DNA of 13,104 bases from positions 9,115-22,218 of the forward strand of contig VSNO01000068.1 in assembly GCA_009774375.1 (NCBI GenBank). Reading direction: 5' to 3'. This DNA is from Lachnospiraceae bacterium (GTDB lineage Bacteria > Bacillota > Clostridia > Lachnospirales > Lachnospiraceae). A program made the translations under genes and the position numbers. Of the stretch, positions 1 to 7,870 are shown one piece after another. Every line of letters begins with the position of its first letter. Position 1 is the stretch's first letter. The notes under the pieces were generated by a model that made no database searches, was not told the DNA's origin, and worked only from the letters and a program-made list of their open reading frames with translations.

Positions 1-54
1 TTTTTATTTCGGATTAGTCTTGTTGACATGATTCTTTCGTGGGGAAACACGTGA

Positions 55-1488
55 CTACTGGGTGGGTCGGCTTCCGCCCCCCCCGCCCTTCTCCAGTGTG
101 AAGATAAATTCCGTCCCTACGCCTTCTGTACTGATCACATTGATGTTCTCGTTGTGGGACTGGATGATCTCTTTGGTGATGGAGAGACCGAGGCCGGTTC
201 CCTTTTTATCCTTGCCGCGCGAGAGGTCCGTCTTGTAGAAGCGGTTCCAGATCAGCCGGATGCTGTCCTTGGGGATGCCGATGCCGTTATCCTTTACAGA
301 TACCAGCAGTTTGTTTGACTTCTCCACGGTCTCGATCTTAATAGAAGAATTCTTGTGGCTGAATTTGATGGCGTTGTCCACCAGATTGTAGAGCACCTGC
401 TGGATCTTCACCATGTCTGCATTCACATACATCTCGTCTCCTGTCAGGACCAGATCGATGGATATCATCTTTTGGCGGCATGTTCCCTCGAAGGACATTG
501 CCGTATTTTTGATGACCTGATTAATGTCAAATATGCTCCGGTCAAGGATCAGCCCCTTTGTCGTGAGGTTGTTGAGCGTGAGCAGGGAGTTGGTCAGTTT
601 GGTCAGGCGGTCTGTCTCGTTCAGGACGACGCGGATATATTTCTCGTGCATCTCGGGGGGGATCGTGCCGTCGAGCATCGCCTCGAGATATCCGCGCATG
701 GAGGTGAGCGGCGAGCGGAAATCGTGGGAGATGTTTGCTACAAGGCGCTTCTGATTGTCCTCGCTCTTGGCGACTTCGCTTGCCATATAGGCGAGGGAGG
801 CGGCGAGGTAGCCGATCTCGTCCTCGCTGTCGAGCTGGAATTCATACCGGAAGTTGCCGATGGCGTACTGTTCTGTCGCGTGTGTGATCTTGCGGAGCGG
901 CAGATACACCATCTCCGTGAAGAAGAGCAGTATGATCAGCGACAGCAGAAAGAGGATTGCCAGCGTGATATAGGATATGTTCAGGAGCGAATTGCAGGAG
1001 GCATGCAGGTTTTCCACGGATGCGTGGATGACCACGTAACCTTTCACCTTGTATTTGGATGTGATCGGCGCAAACGCAGAGATCATTTCCTCATCGAACA
1101 TCCCAAAAAAATTCCCGGTCGTGTAAAATGAATTTCCAGTGATCGTGGGACTGAAATTGGGGATGGTGGTGGGGTTTTCGATCTCAAGCGGCGAGCTGGA
1201 GTCCAGCACGATCAGCCCTGATGGATTGACGATCCAGATCGAGGCGTCCAGGAAGGTGCCGATCGCCTCGATCTGACGCCATACGGATTCGAGCGTGATC
1301 TCACTGTTGTAGAGATCGGCGGCGTAGGAGTCGGCGACCAGCAGCGCTTCCTTGTACAGGGAGTCGGCGCGCTCGCGTTTCATGTGCTCAAGTGTCATGC
1401 TTGAGGTAAAGGTTGCCACGATGATAAAACCAAAAAAGGCAAAGATAAAGTAAGCCAGTACAAATTTTAAGTAGAGTGTCCGCTTCAA
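55..1488 (-). CDS. Sensor histidine kinase (HAMP, HisKA, HATPase_c)
   Basis: Membrane sensor kinase that should autophosphorylate on His and pass phosphate to the response regulator encoded 33 bases upstream. Visible in the 477-residue product: TM1 about 7-30, an extracytoplasmic sensor region about 31-170, TM2 about 171-191, a HAMP linker about 192-243, the H-box SHDFRSPL with His255, the N-box NLVDNAIKFS (Asn372), the G1 box DNGIGIP (400-406), the F-box RFYKTD and the G2 box GTGLGLS (430-436). All catalytic boxes are intact. The start is TTG at 1486-1488, supported by GAGGA six bases upstream; the product begins MKRTLYLKF, a normal N-terminus. The C-terminus is odd: after the usual FTLEKG it reads through an eight-G run into GGGGSRPTQ, close to the window edge, so the last about ten residues may be wrong. 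The signal sensed is unknown. Class certain, ligand not. Confidence 0.95.
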   Translation of the reverse strand: MKRTLYLKFVLAYFIFAFFGFIIVATFTSSMTLEHMKRERADSLYKEALLVADSYAADLYNSEITLESVWRQIEAIGTFLDASIWIVNPSGLIVLDSSSPLEIENPTTIPNFSPTITGNSFYTTGNFFGMFDEEMISAFAPITSKYKVKGYVVIHASVENLHASCNSLLNISYITLAILFLLSLIILLFFTEMVYLPLRKITHATEQYAIGNFRYEFQLDSEDEIGYLAASLAYMASEVAKSEDNQKRLVANISHDFRSPLTSMRGYLEAMLDGTIPPEMHEKYIRVVLNETDRLTKLTNSLLTLNNLTTKGLILDRSIFDINQVIKNTAMSFEGTCRQKMISIDLVLTGDEMYVNADMVKIQQVLYNLVDNAIKFSHKNSSIKIETVEKSNKLLVSVKDNGIGIPKDSIRLIWNRFYKTDLSRGKDKKGTGLGLSITKEIIQSHNENINVISTEGVGTEFIFTLEKGGGGGSRPTQ

Positions 1489-1494
1489 TGAAAA

Positions 1495-1499
1495 TCCTC
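1495..1499 (-). promoter_or_regulatory. Ribosome binding site deciding a TTG start for the kinase
   Basis: Minus-strand GAGGA lies six bases before TTG at 1486-1488. An overlapping ATG (within AATGAGGA) is in another frame, so the TTG is the best start for the kinase. Confidence 0.6.
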
Positions 1500-1521
1500 A
1501 TTTCTTGTTCTTTTATTTTGA

Positions 1522-2223
1522 TCAGTTCTTGACTTCAAATTTGTATCCGACACCCCAGATCGTTGAGATGCGCCATGATTCGTGATCCTTGATCTTTTCG
1601 CGGAGACGTTTGATGTGCACGTCGACGGTGCGCGTGTCGCCGATATAGTCATAGCCCCAGATCTGATTGAGCAGCTGGTCCCTTGTGTATACATGGTTCG
1701 GGGACGCGGCGAGAAAATATAAAAGTTCCAGCTCCTTGGGAGGCATGTCCACCGTTTTGCCGTGATAGAGCACGGAATAATTGGTGAGGTTGATGGTGAG
1801 GTCGGGATAGGTGACCTGCTTGGCGTCCGAAACCGGTTCGGCAGGGGCTGCTGTCTTGTAGCGGCGCAGGACTGCCTTGACGCGCGCTACGAGCTCCTTT
1901 GTGTCAAACGGTTTCTCCAGATAATCGTCGGCGCCGAGCTCGAGCCCCAGCACCTTGTCAAACACCTCGCCCTTTGCGGACAGCATGATGATCGGTGTCT
2001 GTGCTCTCTGGCGGATCTCGCGGCAGACCTGATAGCCGTCAATGCCGGGAAGCATCAGGTCGAGCAGGATCAGGTCCGGTGAGAAGCTGCCTGCTTCCTG
2101 CAATGCGGATTCCCCGTCATAGACGATCTTCGTCTCGAAACATTCCTTTGTCATATACAGGGAGATCAGTTCTGCAATGTTTTCATCGTCATCAACAATC
2201 AGTATTTTTTGTTTGTTTGCCAT
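1522..2223 (-). CDS. OmpR/PhoB-family response regulator
   Basis: DNA-binding response regulator, the partner of the histidine kinase that follows it on the same strand. The 233-residue product has a receiver domain (about 5-118) with acidic residues DDD at 11-13, phosphoacceptor Asp55 in LILLDLMLPG, Ser82 in MLSAK and Lys104 in EKPFD. A winged-helix DNA-binding domain spans about 136-231, with the recognition helix in TVDVHIKRLREKI and the terminal wing WGVGYKFE. All key residues are present, so it should be phosphorylation-controlled. The ATG at 2221-2223 is preceded by a GAGGAAG-type ribosome binding site. It begins only 24 bases after the mutS2 stop with no terminator seen between, so it is likely co-transcribed with mutS2 or uses a promoter inside it. 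Regulatory targets cannot be read from the sequence. Confidence 0.96.
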   Translation of the reverse strand: MANKQKILIVDDDENIAELISLYMTKECFETKIVYDGESALQEAGSFSPDLILLDLMLPGIDGYQVCREIRQRAQTPIIMLSAKGEVFDKVLGLELGADDYLEKPFDTKELVARVKAVLRRYKTAAPAEPVSDAKQVTYPDLTINLTNYSVLYHGKTVDMPPKELELLYFLAASPNHVYTRDQLLNQIWGYDYIGDTRTVDVHIKRLREKIKDHESWRISTIWGVGYKFEVKN

Positions 2224-2247
2224 TTTTTCTTCCTCATTCTTTTCGTT

Positions 2248-4659
2248 TTACTTAAATTCCACGATCGTCACGCCGGCATCTCCCTCGCCGTACTCGCCGA
2301 GGTGGAAGGATTTCACATAGGAGACACGTTTCAGGTGCTGCTGGACAGCCTGCCGCAGTGCGCCGGTTCCCTTGCCGTGCACGACACGGACGCTGGGGGC
2401 ATGGGACAGGTAGGCGTCATCGAGATATTTGTCAAGCTCTGAGATCGCCTCGTCCACGGTCTTTCCGAGCAGGTTGATCTCCGCGGAGAGGGTTGCAGCC
2501 TTGGACATGCCGATAGCTCCGCCGCCGGAGCTTTTTCTGGAGCCGCCTGTACCGCCAAAGCCTTTTTTGTAGGCGGCAGTGCCCGACATCGCGTCCTCGT
2601 TGATCAGTACCAGATCCTTGATATTGACCTTGGAGCGGATGATGCCGCACTGTACGAAGAGGTCGCCTTTTGCGTCCGGCTTCGAGGAGATCGTGCCCTT
2701 TAATCCCATCGAGACCACTTTTACCATGTCCCCGGGTTTGATCTGGGTCGGTTTTAAGATCTTGTGCGTGGGTTTTTCCTGTGCAGCTGCGAGCTTTGTA
2801 TTTTTCTCCGAGATCTTGTCGCGCACTTTGGTGCGCGCTTTCTCCAGCTCCTGAATAGAGGTTTTGTTGACGCTGACTTTCTGAAAGTCCCGGATCGTCT
2901 CGTCGGCGACGTCCTTTGCCTCCTGCAGGATCTTGCGCGCTTCCTCGTTCGCCTCGCGCAGGATCTTGTCCTTCTGCGCGTCGAGGCGCTCCTGTTTCTG
3001 TTCCAGTTTCTGTTTCAGGGATTCGATCTCGGCTTTGTAGCTCTGGATCTCATTGCGCTCGTTTTCGATCGTGCGCCGGCTGGTCTCGAGATCTGCCAGC
3101 AGATCCTCAAAGCTTTCGTCCTCCTCGCTGATGTGCTCCCTGGCGGATGCGATGATCTCGTCCGGCAGGCCGAGCTTTGATGAGATGGCAAAGGCGTTGC
3201 TCTTGCCGGGGATACCGATCAGGAGCCGGTACGTCGGGCGGAGTGTCTCTACGTCGAATTCGCAGCAGGCATTTTCCGCGTAGGAGGTCGTGAGTGCGAA
3301 CACTTTGAGCTCGCTGTAGTGCGTGTTCGCCATGGTGCGGATGCCCTTGTCGTGCAGGTGCTTTAAGATCGCGATCGCGAGCGCCGCGCCCTCCGTCGGA
3401 TCGGTTCCGGCACCGAGCTCGTCAAAGATACAGAGGGAATCTTCGTCTGCATTTTCCAAAATAGAGATCGTGTTCGTCATGTGGGCAGAGAAAGTCGACA
3501 GGTTCTGCTCGATGCTCTGCTCATCGCCGATGTCCGCGTATACCTCCGTGAAGATGCCCAGTTCGGAGCGGTCAAGTGCCGGTATGTGGAGTCCGGACTG
3601 CCCCATCAGCGCAAAGAGCCCGACAGTCTTCAAGGAGACAGTCTTTCCGCCGGTGTTGGGGCCTGTGACAACCAGCAGGTCAAAGTCTTTGCCAAGATTG
3701 ATGTCGATGGGAACCACTTTCTTCTTGTCTAACAGCGGGTGGCGTCCCTTGCGGATATTGATATAGCGGTCTTTGTTAAAGAGCGGGCGCGACGCGTTCA
3801 TGTCGATGGCAAGCCCTGCCCTTGCAAAGATAAAATCAAGCTTTGTCAGGAGGCGGTAGTTGTTTGCAAGATCCTCGGTATGCTCTCCGGCGGCGCTACT
3901 CAGCTCCGCGAGAATGCGCTCGATCTCGTCCTTTTCTTTCAGGGCGAGTTCCTTGAGCTGGTTGTTCAGATCCACGACGACAGCCGGCTCGATGAAAAGT
4001 GTGGAACCAGTGGAAGACTGGTCGTGGACCATTCCTGGGACATTGCCCTTGTGCTCCGCTTTGACGGGGATACAGTAGCGGTTGTTGCGCATGGTGACTA
4101 CCGCGTCCTGCAGGTAAGTCCGATAGCTCCCATTGACCATGTTGGTGAGCTGGCTGTGTATCTTTTCGTTGGTCAGGTGGATGCTGCGCCGTATGTGCTT
4201 TAAGGTCGGGCTCGCGTCGTCCGCGATCTCCTCCTCGGAGATGATACAGCGGTTGATCTCGTTCTGGAGCGGCGTCAGCGGTTCGAGGTTTGCAAAATAG
4301 TCCTGCAGACTGTCGGTGATCTCCTCGTCGTGCTCTGTGCGCGCAAAGGTCTTTGCCCTTGTGGCGCAGGCGAGGGAGGCCGAGATCTTTAGGAGTTCTA
4401 CGGCGGAGAGGGCGCTTCCGATCTCCAGTGACTTGATACTGAAGCTGATGTCCTTGTTTCCGCTGAAGTGGATGCGCCCGCCTTTTACCAGGCGGGAAAA
4501 CGCGTCGGAAGTCTGCTGCTGTGCCGCCTCGATCTCTTTGAGGCTGGTCATCGGTGTCAGTTTCTGGCACAGCTCCTTTCCGGGAGCCGAGCTTGCCTTG
4601 TCGACGAGCAGACTGATGATCTTATGATATTCAAGTATTCGCAATGCTTTATCGTTCAT
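2248..4659 (-). CDS. mutS2: MutS2 family ATPase with Smr domain
   Basis: Member of the MutS2 family: ABC-type ATPases that lack the mismatch-recognition domains of MutS1. In other bacteria they are linked to suppression of recombination and, in Bacillus subtilis, to splitting collided ribosomes. The 803-residue length is normal. Seen in order: a core/clamp region (about 1-320), Walker A GPNTGGKT (333-340), the signature STFSAHMTN (388-396), Walker B CIFDELGAGTDPTEG (410-424), the switch His447 in THYSE, a long charged coiled coil (about 515-625), a small beta domain (about 640-685), a Gly/Ser-rich linker (about 693-718) and a C-terminal Smr domain (about 725-803) with HGKGTGALR at 761-769. 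The usual LDLR motif at the Smr start is INLLG here, so the nuclease function of this domain is uncertain. The ATG at 4657-4659 has a GGAGG site. It lies 74 bases after the acylation operon and 24 bases before the response regulator gene. Confidence 0.97.
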   Translation of the reverse strand: MNDKALRILEYHKIISLLVDKASSAPGKELCQKLTPMTSLKEIEAAQQQTSDAFSRLVKGGRIHFSGNKDISFSIKSLEIGSALSAVELLKISASLACATRAKTFARTEHDEEITDSLQDYFANLEPLTPLQNEINRCIISEEEIADDASPTLKHIRRSIHLTNEKIHSQLTNMVNGSYRTYLQDAVVTMRNNRYCIPVKAEHKGNVPGMVHDQSSTGSTLFIEPAVVVDLNNQLKELALKEKDEIERILAELSSAAGEHTEDLANNYRLLTKLDFIFARAGLAIDMNASRPLFNKDRYINIRKGRHPLLDKKKVVPIDINLGKDFDLLVVTGPNTGGKTVSLKTVGLFALMGQSGLHIPALDRSELGIFTEVYADIGDEQSIEQNLSTFSAHMTNTISILENADEDSLCIFDELGAGTDPTEGAALAIAILKHLHDKGIRTMANTHYSELKVFALTTSYAENACCEFDVETLRPTYRLLIGIPGKSNAFAISSKLGLPDEIIASAREHISEEDESFEDLLADLETSRRTIENERNEIQSYKAEIESLKQKLEQKQERLDAQKDKILREANEEARKILQEAKDVADETIRDFQKVSVNKTSIQELEKARTKVRDKISEKNTKLAAAQEKPTHKILKPTQIKPGDMVKVVSMGLKGTISSKPDAKGDLFVQCGIIRSKVNIKDLVLINEDAMSGTAAYKKGFGGTGGSRKSSGGGAIGMSKAATLSAEINLLGKTVDEAISELDKYLDDAYLSHAPSVRVVHGKGTGALRQAVQQHLKRVSYVKSFHLGEYGEGDAGVTIVEFK

Positions 4660-4682
4660 AATAGTCCTCCGTTTAGTTCATC

Positions 4683-4712
4683 ATTGCACAGATATCAGGC
4701 ACTGTCTTTCAA
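4683..4712 (-). promoter_or_regulatory. Weak candidate promoter for mutS2
   Basis: In the 74-base gap before mutS2 the minus strand carries TTGAAA (4707-4712), an 18-base spacer and TGCAAT (4683-4688). The -35 matches consensus at five of six positions but the -10 at only four. mutS2 could equally be read from the upstream operon, since no U-tailed hairpin is seen in the gap. Confidence 0.25.
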
Positions 4713-4725
4713 CGGAATCTGCGCA
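4685..4725. repeat. Imperfect inverted repeat in the mutS2 leader
   Basis: TGCACAGAT at 4685-4693 pairs with ATCTGCGCA at 4717-4725, a nine-pair stem with one G-U pair in the minus-strand transcript and a loop of 23 bases. No T-run follows, so it is not a standard terminator. It may be chance. Confidence 0.3.
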
Positions 4726-4733
4726 GCACTGTA

Positions 4734-5867
4734 CTAATAAATTCCCCGGATGCCGGTGTCGCCATCGAGGGTGTTCATGTTATATAGCAGTAATATATCC
4801 GTGATGTCCCCGTGTTCTGCCAGAAAAGAGGACGGTCCGTCCCTGTAGTATCTGGTGTCGAGCACGTAGATCTTTTTGTAATGGTGCGCGAGGAAGGGCA
4901 CCATGGAATTGGCGTAACTGTCCTTGATCAGCATCAGTGTATCCTGTGAGGCCACCGTGCTGTTCTCGATCTCGACAAGCGGATGGATATTGTTGAGAAA
5001 GAGAGAGTATTTGTCTTTCTCTGCCACATAGTCGAGGTTGTACAGTCTGTCGGTCACTTCCCCCGTATCTGCATAGGTGACAGTCAGGTCATCTGCGGGG
5101 TTGGTGTATATCGTGATCGCGTCTTTCGGGTGGCTGTAATCGTTCACCTTGGAGTACAGCGTGCCGGCAAAATCTTCTGTGACGGTCTGCGCTTCCATGG
5201 ATTCAAGTGACACGGGTGTCATATTTTTGGCATCGCAGTACGCGAGATAACCATAGTATGCGCCCAGCGTCGTCCAGTGATGGTCCGTGCGGTAGTAGAT
5301 CTGTCCCTGCGCGGCGCCCTCATAAAGCCTGTCCGTGCAGTCGATCGCGGGAATGCCCGATGCATCGTAGATTGCGTCTGCAACCGCCTTCTGATCAGAC
5401 GATGGAGCATACGCAGGGAGTTTGTCGCTGTATATGGTCACGGCTGTCGGCACCAGCATCAAATTCACGTCGACTTTTGCCTGACCGATCTTGTCGTAAA
5501 AATGGACGAGCGTGTCCGTTATGCGCGCTGTGTTCTGCGGTTTGGCGTAGGATTCGATGAGATAGTCGTCCTGCGCCACATAGACGTGGTTGATCTCCCT
5601 CCTGCCGCTTGCGATCTCCACGCCGCTCTTTAATCCCACAAAAAAATCCCGCTGCGGGAAGTGGTCGGCAAGCCAGTCGCCCAGCGACTCCGTGTATTCT
5701 CCGCCCAGCAGAGCCTTCGCGGAAAAGGACGGGAATTTTGTGAGATATCTGTTTTCATTTTCAGAAAATTCTTTCTTCGGACTGACGAGCAGGCATACGG
5801 ACAGCGATAAGATGCCGATGCAGAGCAGGCATACGACAGCCCTTTTTATTTTCATGTTTGTGATCAT
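4734..5867 (-). CDS. DHHW-motif SGNH-like protein (AlgJ/AlgX-like), probable O-acetyltransferase partner
   Basis: Predicted membrane-anchored extracytoplasmic protein of the DHHW / AlgJ-AlgX-like group. Such proteins work with MBOAT acyltransferases to place acetyl groups on exported polysaccharides. The 377-residue product has an N-terminal membrane segment at about 8-28, the family motif TDHHW with Asp195, His196, His197 and Trp198, and a downstream KDSYANS with Ser317. That Ser is the likely nucleophile of an SGNH-type triad, by comparison with AlgX/AlgJ. ERNRYLTKFP-type sequence near 37-46 (ENENRYLTKFP) is also typical of the group. The ATG at 5865-5867 has AAAGGA upstream; an in-frame ATG four codons later is a less likely start. 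It starts 30 bases after the MBOAT stop. The acceptor polymer is not evident: there are no glycosyltransferase or polymer-export genes in the window. Family call is firm; acetyl as the acyl group is inferred. Confidence 0.88.
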   Translation of the reverse strand: MITNMKIKRAVVCLLCIGILSLSVCLLVSPKKEFSENENRYLTKFPSFSAKALLGGEYTESLGDWLADHFPQRDFFVGLKSGVEIASGRREINHVYVAQDDYLIESYAKPQNTARITDTLVHFYDKIGQAKVDVNLMLVPTAVTIYSDKLPAYAPSSDQKAVADAIYDASGIPAIDCTDRLYEGAAQGQIYYRTDHHWTTLGAYYGYLAYCDAKNMTPVSLESMEAQTVTEDFAGTLYSKVNDYSHPKDAITIYTNPADDLTVTYADTGEVTDRLYNLDYVAEKDKYSLFLNNIHPLVEIENSTVASQDTLMLIKDSYANSMVPFLAHHYKKIYVLDTRYYRDGPSSFLAEHGDITDILLLYNMNTLDGDTGIRGIY

Positions 5868-5897
5868 TGTTATGGTATCCTTTCGGAAAATGGACAG

Positions 5898-7313
5898 TTA
5901 AAACCGGAAGTACAAAAACGGATTGTAGGTGTCGCTCACCATGTATGCCGTTGACAATAGAAACAGCAGCAGCATACCGATCCCGGCGCACGCGGACAAG
6001 ATGCAGCGTTTTCCCGCGCCAAGCCCTGCTGCTTTCCGGCAGATCCACGGATATACCGGGCACGCGAGGACACATGCAGTGACAAGCACCGCGCCGTAAT
6101 TGCCCAGGTACCACAGAAAACGGGTGTCAGCAAGCGTGTTTGACGCAAAGGAGAAGAGCAGGCCGATATAACCTCCAAGTTCTCCAAAGTCTGTGATCGC
6201 AAAGATCACGAAACCAAACACGACGATCAGAAACGCGTAGGCGTGCCGGATCCCTCTGGGTAATTTTGCAAGCAGTTTTCCCCATACGTATTTTTCCAGC
6301 ATGAGCAGGATCCCGTAGTAGACGCCCCACAGGACAAAATTCCACGACGCCCCATGCCACATTCCGGTCAGAAACCATACGACGGCAATATTGAACAGGT
6401 GGCGCAGGACTCCCTTCCTGTTTCCGCCGAGCGGGATGTACACATAATCGCGGAACCATGTGGACAGCGAAATGTGCCAGCGCCGCCAGAAGTCCGTCAC
6501 GGAGACTGCGGTCAGCGGGTAATTAAAGTTCTCATTATAATGAAAGCCGAGCATGTGCCCCATGCCGATCGCCATATCGCTGTAAGCGCTGAAGTCAAAA
6601 TAGAGCTGCAGGGTAAAGCAGAGCGCGCCGAGCCAGGCTGTCGCGACACTCGTATCCGCAGCGCCCAGGGCGCGGATCTCCTCCCACAGGGCACCGGCCT
6701 GATTGGCGATCAGCACTTTCTTGAACAGGCCCGTCATGAAGCGCAGGATACCCTGCTCAAATCCCTTCAGCGTGAGTCTCCTGTCATGCAGCTGTTCCTG
6801 AATATCGGCAAAGCGCACGATAGGGCCGGCCACCAGCTGCGGGAACATGGACACATAGGTGAGATAGGCCGTGTAGCTGTGTTCCGCTTTTACCTCGCCG
6901 CGGTACAGATCGATGATATAACTCATCGTCTGGAAGGTATAAAAACTGATGCCGACGGGAAGATGGATCCCAGGCTGCGCAAACTGCGTGCCGAGCAAAC
7001 CGTTTATGGTCAGGACGGCAAAGTCTGCATACTTGAAAAAAGCAAGTATGGACAGGTTGATGCAGATACTGCAGCACAGAAAAAAAGTCCGCCTGAACCG
7101 GGTTGTGCCAAAGCGTTCCATCAGCCTTCCATTTGTGTAGTCGAGCGCGGTCGAAAAAAGCATCAGCAGAATGTACAGCGGTTCTCCCCACGCGTAAAAA
7201 ATAAGGCTGAAAATAAGCAAAATCCCATTTTTCCATGAAAATGGGACTGCGTAATACAAGATCAGGCACAGCGGCAGGAAAAAGAACAGGAAAGGGATAC
7301 AGCTAAAGACCAT
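5898..7313 (-). CDS. MBOAT family O-acyltransferase (AlgI/DltB-like)
   Basis: Polytopic membrane acyltransferase that is expected to move an acyl group (acetyl in characterised AlgI and PatA relatives) from a cytoplasmic donor across the membrane to an extracytoplasmic acceptor. The 471-residue length is typical. Visible family signatures: VGISFYTFQTMSYIIDLYRG (120-139), FPQLVAGPIVRF (157-168), LYFDFSAYSDMAIG (237-250), FWRRWHISLSTWFRDYVYIP (275-294), LGGNR (295-299) and FLTGMWHGASWNF (314-326), whose His320 is the invariant catalytic residue. About ten hydrophobic segments are spread over the whole length. The C-terminus STAYMVSDTYNPFLYFRF is characteristic of MBOAT proteins paired with DHHW proteins. 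The ATG at 7311-7313 follows a strong GGAGGAT site, 12 bases after the lipoprotein stop. The DHHW gene follows directly, as is usual for this pair. Confidence 0.96.
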   Translation of the reverse strand: MVFSCIPFLFFFLPLCLILYYAVPFSWKNGILLIFSLIFYAWGEPLYILLMLFSTALDYTNGRLMERFGTTRFRRTFFLCCSICINLSILAFFKYADFAVLTINGLLGTQFAQPGIHLPVGISFYTFQTMSYIIDLYRGEVKAEHSYTAYLTYVSMFPQLVAGPIVRFADIQEQLHDRRLTLKGFEQGILRFMTGLFKKVLIANQAGALWEEIRALGAADTSVATAWLGALCFTLQLYFDFSAYSDMAIGMGHMLGFHYNENFNYPLTAVSVTDFWRRWHISLSTWFRDYVYIPLGGNRKGVLRHLFNIAVVWFLTGMWHGASWNFVLWGVYYGILLMLEKYVWGKLLAKLPRGIRHAYAFLIVVFGFVIFAITDFGELGGYIGLLFSFASNTLADTRFLWYLGNYGAVLVTACVLACPVYPWICRKAAGLGAGKRCILSACAGIGMLLLFLLSTAYMVSDTYNPFLYFRF

Positions 7314-7325
7314 GATTATCCTCCG

Positions 7326-7865
7326 CTAAAACAGATCGCTTTCAATGATATCCGTGATCGCGTCCGCATTCTCGGATATCACGAGCCATATATAGTTTTC
7401 TTTTGTCTGGACTTTGCTCTTTTCCACGATAGCAAACTGTTCGGGAATATAGTTCTCCATCTCATTCTTCTTTTCGTCCACGACGGTCTGCAGACTGTCC
7501 TGCAGACTGGCCAGATCGTCGGTGTTTTTGAGCTTCATGATAATGATCGTCTCAGCCTGCGCGGCGTCCTCCGACATGGAGAAGACATATTCTTCCAGCA
7601 TCGAGGCGTCGATGCCGTAATAATTGGAGATAAAGTCATCGTCCATGCACTGGGGTGACTGGAGCGTTACGGTCTGTCCGATCTCCTGGTAGATCTCGTC
7701 GATGGACTTGGCAGTTTTTGTGTCAGTGTTGTCTGCAGTATCCGAAACGGCGGTCTGATCTGTAGTATTTGCAGTAGGTACAGCCTTGTCTGACGAACAT
7801 CCGGTGCAGACCAGCATAATGGCAGCCAAAGCTGCCACCGCTTTCGTAGATTTTATTGTATTCAT
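7326..7865 (-). CDS. DUF4358-type lipoprotein of unknown function
   Basis: Small predicted lipoprotein (179 residues). The N-terminus has a Lys-containing n-region, a hydrophobic stretch at about 10-20 and a lipobox ending CTGC with Cys23 as the lipidated residue; position -3 is Cys rather than the usual Leu. A short Thr/Ala/Asp-rich spacer (about 25-53) leads into a compact domain (about 55-175). I recognise its pattern (YYGID, MSEDAAQAETIIIMKL, and a C-terminal VISENAD) as DUF4358, a family without known activity. It should sit on the outer face of the membrane. The ATG at 7863-7865 is preceded by a GGGAGA site that overlaps the last codons and stop of the SGNH gene, which suggests translational coupling. 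Its place between a secreted hydrolase and the MBOAT gene suggests an accessory role in the same envelope process. That role is inferred from neighbours only. Confidence 0.85.
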   Translation of the reverse strand: MNTIKSTKAVAALAAIMLVCTGCSSDKAVPTANTTDQTAVSDTADNTDTKTAKSIDEIYQEIGQTVTLQSPQCMDDDFISNYYGIDASMLEEYVFSMSEDAAQAETIIIMKLKNTDDLASLQDSLQTVVDEKKNEMENYIPEQFAIVEKSKVQTKENYIWLVISENADAITDIIESDLF

Positions 7866-7870
7866 GATCG

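Noticed and set aside
1..54. Promoter starting with TTGACA at 24-29
   Set aside because: No usable -10 lies 16-18 bases downstream, and the sequence would read into the antisense of the kinase at a doubtful contig edge.
355..1131. Plus-strand open frame of 258 codons inside the kinase gene
   Set aside because: It lies wholly opposite intact kinase catalytic boxes, has a Cys/His/Asp/Val-rich composition typical of an antisense shadow, and shows no recognisable motif.
6354..7238. Plus-strand open frame of 294 codons inside the MBOAT gene
   Set aside because: It is antisense to a complete membrane protein with all family motifs, with no ribosome site or domain of its own.
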